This document shows, piece after piece, positions 60,923 through 64,000 of a stretch of DNA of 64,000 nucleotides. The stretch is taken from contig NZ_BLIZ01000001.1 of the NCBI RefSeq assembly GCF_019972315.1, forward strand, positions 1,810,513 to 1,874,512, read 5' to 3'. The notes below the pieces were generated by a model, which ran no database searches, was not told the origin of the DNA, and worked only from the letters and a program-made list of their open reading frames with translations. Source of the DNA: Geobacter sp. AOG1 (GTDB lineage Bacteria; Desulfobacterota; Desulfuromonadia; Geobacterales; Geobacteraceae). Position numbers and translations under genes: made by a program. Each line of letters starts with the position of its first letter. Positions within the stretch are counted from its first letter, which is position 1.

Positions 60923-61612
60923 TTATGTCATGACCCGGTATTTGATGATGCACCAGATTGCCTTAACCCCATCCTTCCAGCCGATCTTTTTCCCCTCGAT
61001 ATAGGTACGGCCGCTGTAGGAAATACCGACTTCGAAAATTCTGCAACCTGCTCTGGCTACCTTTGCAGTTATTTCGGGCTCGAAGCCGAAGCGGTCCTGT
61101 TCAAGCTTGATCCCTTTGATGATGTCAGCCCTGAACACTTTATAGCAGGTCTCCATGTCGGTCAGATTCAGGTTGGTGAGCATGTTTGACATGAGCGTCA
61201 AAAATCGGTTTCCCAGATAGTGCCAAAAGTAGAGGACGCGATGCTCCTCGCCACCAGCGAATCTAGAGCCGTACACGACATCGGCCCTGCCGTCGACAAT
61301 CGGTTTGACAAGTTTCGGATATTCGGCCGGATCGTATTCCAGGTCGGCATCCTGAATTATCACTATGTCTCCGGTGATATGCCCCAGACCGGTTCTGATG
61401 GCACACCCCTTTCCCCTGTTTTTTTCGTGGCAGACCACTTTGAGGCTGCCGTACTTACCAACCAACCCCGCGAGCCTTTCCCGGGTACCGTCTGTTGAAA
61501 AATCATCGACAACAATGATCTCTTTGGCAAGAGGAACAGCCATCACGCGTTTCAGCAGTTCATCGATGGTTGTCACTTCGTTGAAGACAGGAATTATAAT
61601 GCTCAGAATCAT
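60923..61612 (-). CDS. Family 2 glycosyltransferase, dolichol-phosphate-mannose-synthase-like
   Basis: 229 residues from ATG at 61612, eight bases after GAGG; an in-frame GTG at 61627 is possible. [20 protein letters not shown] opens the GT-A fold, [12 protein letters not shown] lies near 33-44 and [17 protein letters not shown] near 88-104 carries the DAD motif. [20 protein letters not shown] is typical of polyprenyl-phosphate glucose/mannose synthases. No membrane helices. It may provide the lipid-linked sugar for the GT-C proteins encoded on either side. Confidence 0.88.
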   Translation of the reverse strand: MILSIIIPVFNEVTTIDELLKRVMAVPLAKEIIVVDDFSTDGTRERLAGLVGKYGSLKVVCHEKNRGKGCAIRTGLGHITGDIVIIQDADLEYDPAEYPKLVKPIVDGRADVVYGSRFAGGEEHRVLYFWHYLGNRFLTLMSNMLTNLNLTDMETCYKVFRADIIKGIKLEQDRFGFEPEITAKVARAGCRIFEVGISYSGRTYIEGKKIGWKDGVKAIWCIIKYRVMT

Positions 61613-61654
61613 GTGTGGCATCCTCACTACTGCTGCCGGGATCTGATAGGTGAA

Positions 61655-63004
61655 TCAGCGGGAGGTCAGGTTAAAGAATGTTTTGACGAAATAGTCCCAT
61701 GTAGTGCCATCAAAAGGGATGACGCCTGTCCAATACTTGAGCATCAGCCATGTAGAAAGTATCACACACAGAAGCGTCAGAACTATCATAAATCGCTTCC
61801 AGAATAAAGATGACGATCCTTCGTAGAGAGAGCAGAAGCATATCGCAAAAAGCGGAAGTGATTCTATAAATGCCCTGTGGCCGAACGAACCGCCATAGAA
61901 CCAGCTATGCCATGCGGATATGACGTAAATATTTAACGGCAAAAAAAGTAAGGTTGGTGCCAAGAACTCGCGGGCGCCTTTCCGCACATAATACAAACCG
62001 GGAATGACCAGCAGAAGAATGGGAGACCAGAAAAACAGTCCCTTACGGACACTGAACAACACATTGAAAATCTCAGGACGTGCAAAATTGAAATACTCGC
62101 CACGATATGAAAATACAACAAAATGCCCGGTAATGATTTTCCAGTACAGTAGTTGCAGGGAAATGACACAGGCACACGGCAGGACGCCATACACTACCTT
62201 GGTTACGTGGCGCTTCCAGAAGGAAAGTCTGTCCGACAGAGCATGGAGAGAGTCCACGCCGTAAAAGATGGCAAAGAGCAACCAAAGTCCGTTTGTGGGC
62301 CGTGTGATGACGATCAGGCCAGCTAATGCTCCTCCGCTTATGAAATACCGTGCGGAATCCTGTGAATAGATGCGTTGAATGATGTAAAGAAAGGCTGAGC
62401 AGAGAAAAAATGAGTACACATGACTGAAGACACTGTCATAGGTCGCATAGTGAAAGAGGTTTGTCCCGAATACCATGCCGACCATGGCAAGGAGGATGGT
62501 GTTTTGCCTGAATCGCCTTTCCAGCACTTTCCAAAGTATGGCAATGCCGGCGATTGCGTAGAACAAGCCGGCAATTGCGGCAGCGTATTGAAAAAGCGGC
62601 GAAAAGCCATCAACGGGAGTGTCGGTAACAAACGCCGCGATGCATGCCAAGAAAAAAAACGGCAGCATCAGAAGTGCTTCGCCCAAGGGATATTTTATCA
62701 GGTAATTTGTGGAATCTTCCCACAGAGCGGGGCCGGAGTATTGCCACAGCGAGGGGGTCACGTCAGGGATATGTCCGTTGTTAAAGACCTCGGCAATGCT
62801 CTGCAGGCTTAAGTCGTGATATATGAACGTTGCCGGGAGATAGAGGTAATAACCGAGGCCGTCACTGCGAATCGGCGGGAAGTTCAGCCGCAGGGAGTAA
62901 ACCGCCATTATGCCGATGATTCCCAGAATGGCCACCGACAAGAGGAAGAACCAGCGTGGATTTTGCCGAACTGGCGTATCTGATGGGGTTGTCCTGTCCG
63001 TCAT
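61655..63004 (-). CDS. Multi-spanning membrane protein, GT39-like
   Basis: 449 residues, about eleven helices. The first external loop after helix 1 reads FPPIRSDGLGYYLYLPATF, with an Asp where GT-C enzymes keep their catalytic acid, and KYPLGEALLMLPFF follows. LVITRPTNGLWLLF-type and AWHSWFYGGSFGHRAFIES stretches recur in uncharacterised polysaccharide-cluster membrane proteins. It overlaps the upstream gene by four bases. Function as a glycosyltransferase is likely but substrate is unknown. Confidence 0.7.
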   Translation of the reverse strand: MTDRTTPSDTPVRQNPRWFFLLSVAILGIIGIMAVYSLRLNFPPIRSDGLGYYLYLPATFIYHDLSLQSIAEVFNNGHIPDVTPSLWQYSGPALWEDSTNYLIKYPLGEALLMLPFFFLACIAAFVTDTPVDGFSPLFQYAAAIAGLFYAIAGIAILWKVLERRFRQNTILLAMVGMVFGTNLFHYATYDSVFSHVYSFFLCSAFLYIIQRIYSQDSARYFISGGALAGLIVITRPTNGLWLLFAIFYGVDSLHALSDRLSFWKRHVTKVVYGVLPCACVISLQLLYWKIITGHFVVFSYRGEYFNFARPEIFNVLFSVRKGLFFWSPILLLVIPGLYYVRKGAREFLAPTLLFLPLNIYVISAWHSWFYGGSFGHRAFIESLPLFAICFCSLYEGSSSLFWKRFMIVLTLLCVILSTWLMLKYWTGVIPFDGTTWDYFVKTFFNLTSR

Positions 63005-64000
63005 TGTCGCAAGGCCTCTATGGTGTGGTCCGGATCGAAGAGGTAGGCGCAGTAACTCTCATCGGTGGCAATCTCGGCGTTGCGACAACCTATCAATTGC
63101 AGTTTGGGTTGCAACTCCGCTGGAGGCGGGAATTTTTTCATAACAAAGTCATCGACGAGCACGACCGCCGGAGACCCGGTTTTTGCGGCCATCTGCAACG
63201 GTTCGCCCCAGACGATCGAGTGCTGCATCCGGGCAGTATCCCATACGACATACGAACCGTATCGGTCGCCGCAGGGATAGAACGCAGAGCGTTTGTTCAG
63301 GTAGCCTACCACGGGCATGCCGGTAACATCGAGGTCGGCAATCAGCGGCAGTTTGTCGAGCCCTCGCTCACGGATCATGTCGGCTGTCGCCTTGGCCGCG
63401 GAGAAGGTGTACTTGTACTCGCCAGCGACCGCAATCAGTGCACCGGCAAGGTGCACGGCCAGGATAACCGGGAAAAGCAGTGCAACGGCCCTTTCCGAGC
63501 GTCGCGCTGCAACATCCAGCAGGCCAGCCAGGGTGACCGGCTGCATGGTCCTGGCGAGCCACAAAGCGGTCCCACAGCAGACAAAAAGAAATCCGTGATG
63601 CCGCAGATAGCCGACATGCTTTACGTAGAAGAAAGCCAGCAATCCCAGGCTGCCGCACAGGTAATAGACAAGCGCTAGCGGACGGCGCAACAGGGCCAAC
63701 GAGACAATGATAAGGAGGAGGGGAGCGCCGACCCAGGAAAAGTTGCGATACAGAGAAAATGCCGCAAGGAATTCGGTTTCCCAGAAACCGGGACCGGCAT
63801 TCGGCAATGGCAGATAGGCGGCGGTCATGTTCTTCAAAACCTTTACCAGTTTGACCGGATCGTAACTGAAGTGCCAACCCATTGCGTAACCGGAATCGTG
63901 CGGCGGGATCATCTGCCAAATTGCAAAGGCGATACTCACTGCCGCGATGCCGATTCCACACCAGCTTTGCTTGATTTTTGTCGGTTGAGGCCTGAAGATG
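63001..64000 (-). CDS. Membrane protein, GT-C-like, N-terminus outside the window
   Basis: On the - strand the frame is open to the last base of the window, so the start is missing; at least 332 residues are visible. Helices include FSWVGAPLLLIIVSLALL, LVYYLCGSLGLLAFFYV and VALLFPVILAVHLAGALIAV. The last 120 residues are soluble, with LPLIADLDVTGMPVVGYLNK and PAVVLVDDFVMKKFPPP. No catalytic motif is visible in this part. It is co-translated with the next gene (ATGA overlap) and belongs to the polysaccharide operon running to 57,415. Confidence 0.65.
   Translation of the reverse strand, partial: IFRPQPTKIKQSWCGIGIAAVSIAFAIWQMIPPHDSGYAMGWHFSYDPVKLVKVLKNMTAAYLPLPNAGPGFWETEFLAAFSLYRNFSWVGAPLLLIIVSLALLRRPLALVYYLCGSLGLLAFFYVKHVGYLRHHGFLFVCCGTALWLARTMQPVTLAGLLDVAARRSERAVALLFPVILAVHLAGALIAVAGEYKYTFSAAKATADMIRERGLDKLPLIADLDVTGMPVVGYLNKRSAFYPCGDRYGSYVVWDTARMQHSIVWGEPLQMAAKTGSPAVVLVDDFVMKKFPPPAELQPKLQLIGCRNAEIATDESYCAYLFDPDHTIEALRQ

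Overview
The window looks like part of a chromosome from a Geobacter-type bacterium (Geobacterales, Desulfuromonadia). The basis is a porin plus octaheme plus large multiheme-lipoprotein conduit in the order known from Geobacter ombB-omaB-omcB, System II (Ccs) cytochrome c maturation genes, and a classical ffh-rpsP-khpA-rimM-trmD-rplS-rnhB-yraN operon in GC-rich coding DNA. No genome or database comparison was possible; names rest on family knowledge and visible motifs.

Layout. (1) 1-23,500: a surface-polysaccharide region on the + strand: end of an outer-membrane beta-barrel, many GT2/GT4 glycosyltransferases, methyltransferases, a Wzx-like flippase, GT-C and YfhO-type membrane proteins, and a winged-helix regulator with a probable self-operator. 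Between about 7.5 and 12.8 kb the DNA is visibly AT-richer and begins with a wecB stump fused in frame to the flippase, which suggests acquired or recombined DNA. (2) 23,500-25,500: a DUF721 gene and a small membrane protein on the - strand, then DUF3343 and YedF, two sulfur/selenium-carrier-like genes. (3) 25,500-34,940: the ffh to yraN translation/RNA operon, a split glutamine-dependent NAD synthetase (nitrilase-fold protein plus nadE), rsmI and an MFS transporter. (4) 34,940-40,500: a TetR regulator and the porin-cytochrome conduit. (5) 40,600-54,840: a cytochrome-maturation region with two CcsB paralogues, one clear ResB and two divergent ResB-like proteins. Inside it lies an overlapping operon of three FtsX/MacB-type permeases, two ABC ATPases, a DUF4418 protein and a DUF2318 Fe-S protein, resembling the iron-uptake-linked genes beside p19 in Campylobacter. 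(6) 54,940-64,000: a YfhO protein, then a - strand operon of GT-C and TPR-GT-C membrane proteins and a GT2, running off the right edge.

The most unusual layer is repetitive DNA. Five sites carry tandem heptamers of the form GGNNNNN, with different units but always period 7. Two further repeat families (GC-rich palindromic elements and CGCAGAG elements) are interspersed. Three small genes, for a four-helix-bundle protein, a DUF559 nuclease-like protein and a GxxExxY PD-(D/E)XK-like protein, are each flanked on both sides by copies of one repeat family. Repeats repeatedly supply stop codons, and in places the start or the ribosome-binding site, of neighbouring genes. One array is translated as the N-terminus of a glycosyltransferase, where gain or loss of one unit would shift the frame.

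Together the window couples envelope polysaccharide synthesis, extracellular electron transfer and the cytochrome c assembly such a conduit needs. No rRNA, tRNA, CRISPR array or intact transposase was seen.
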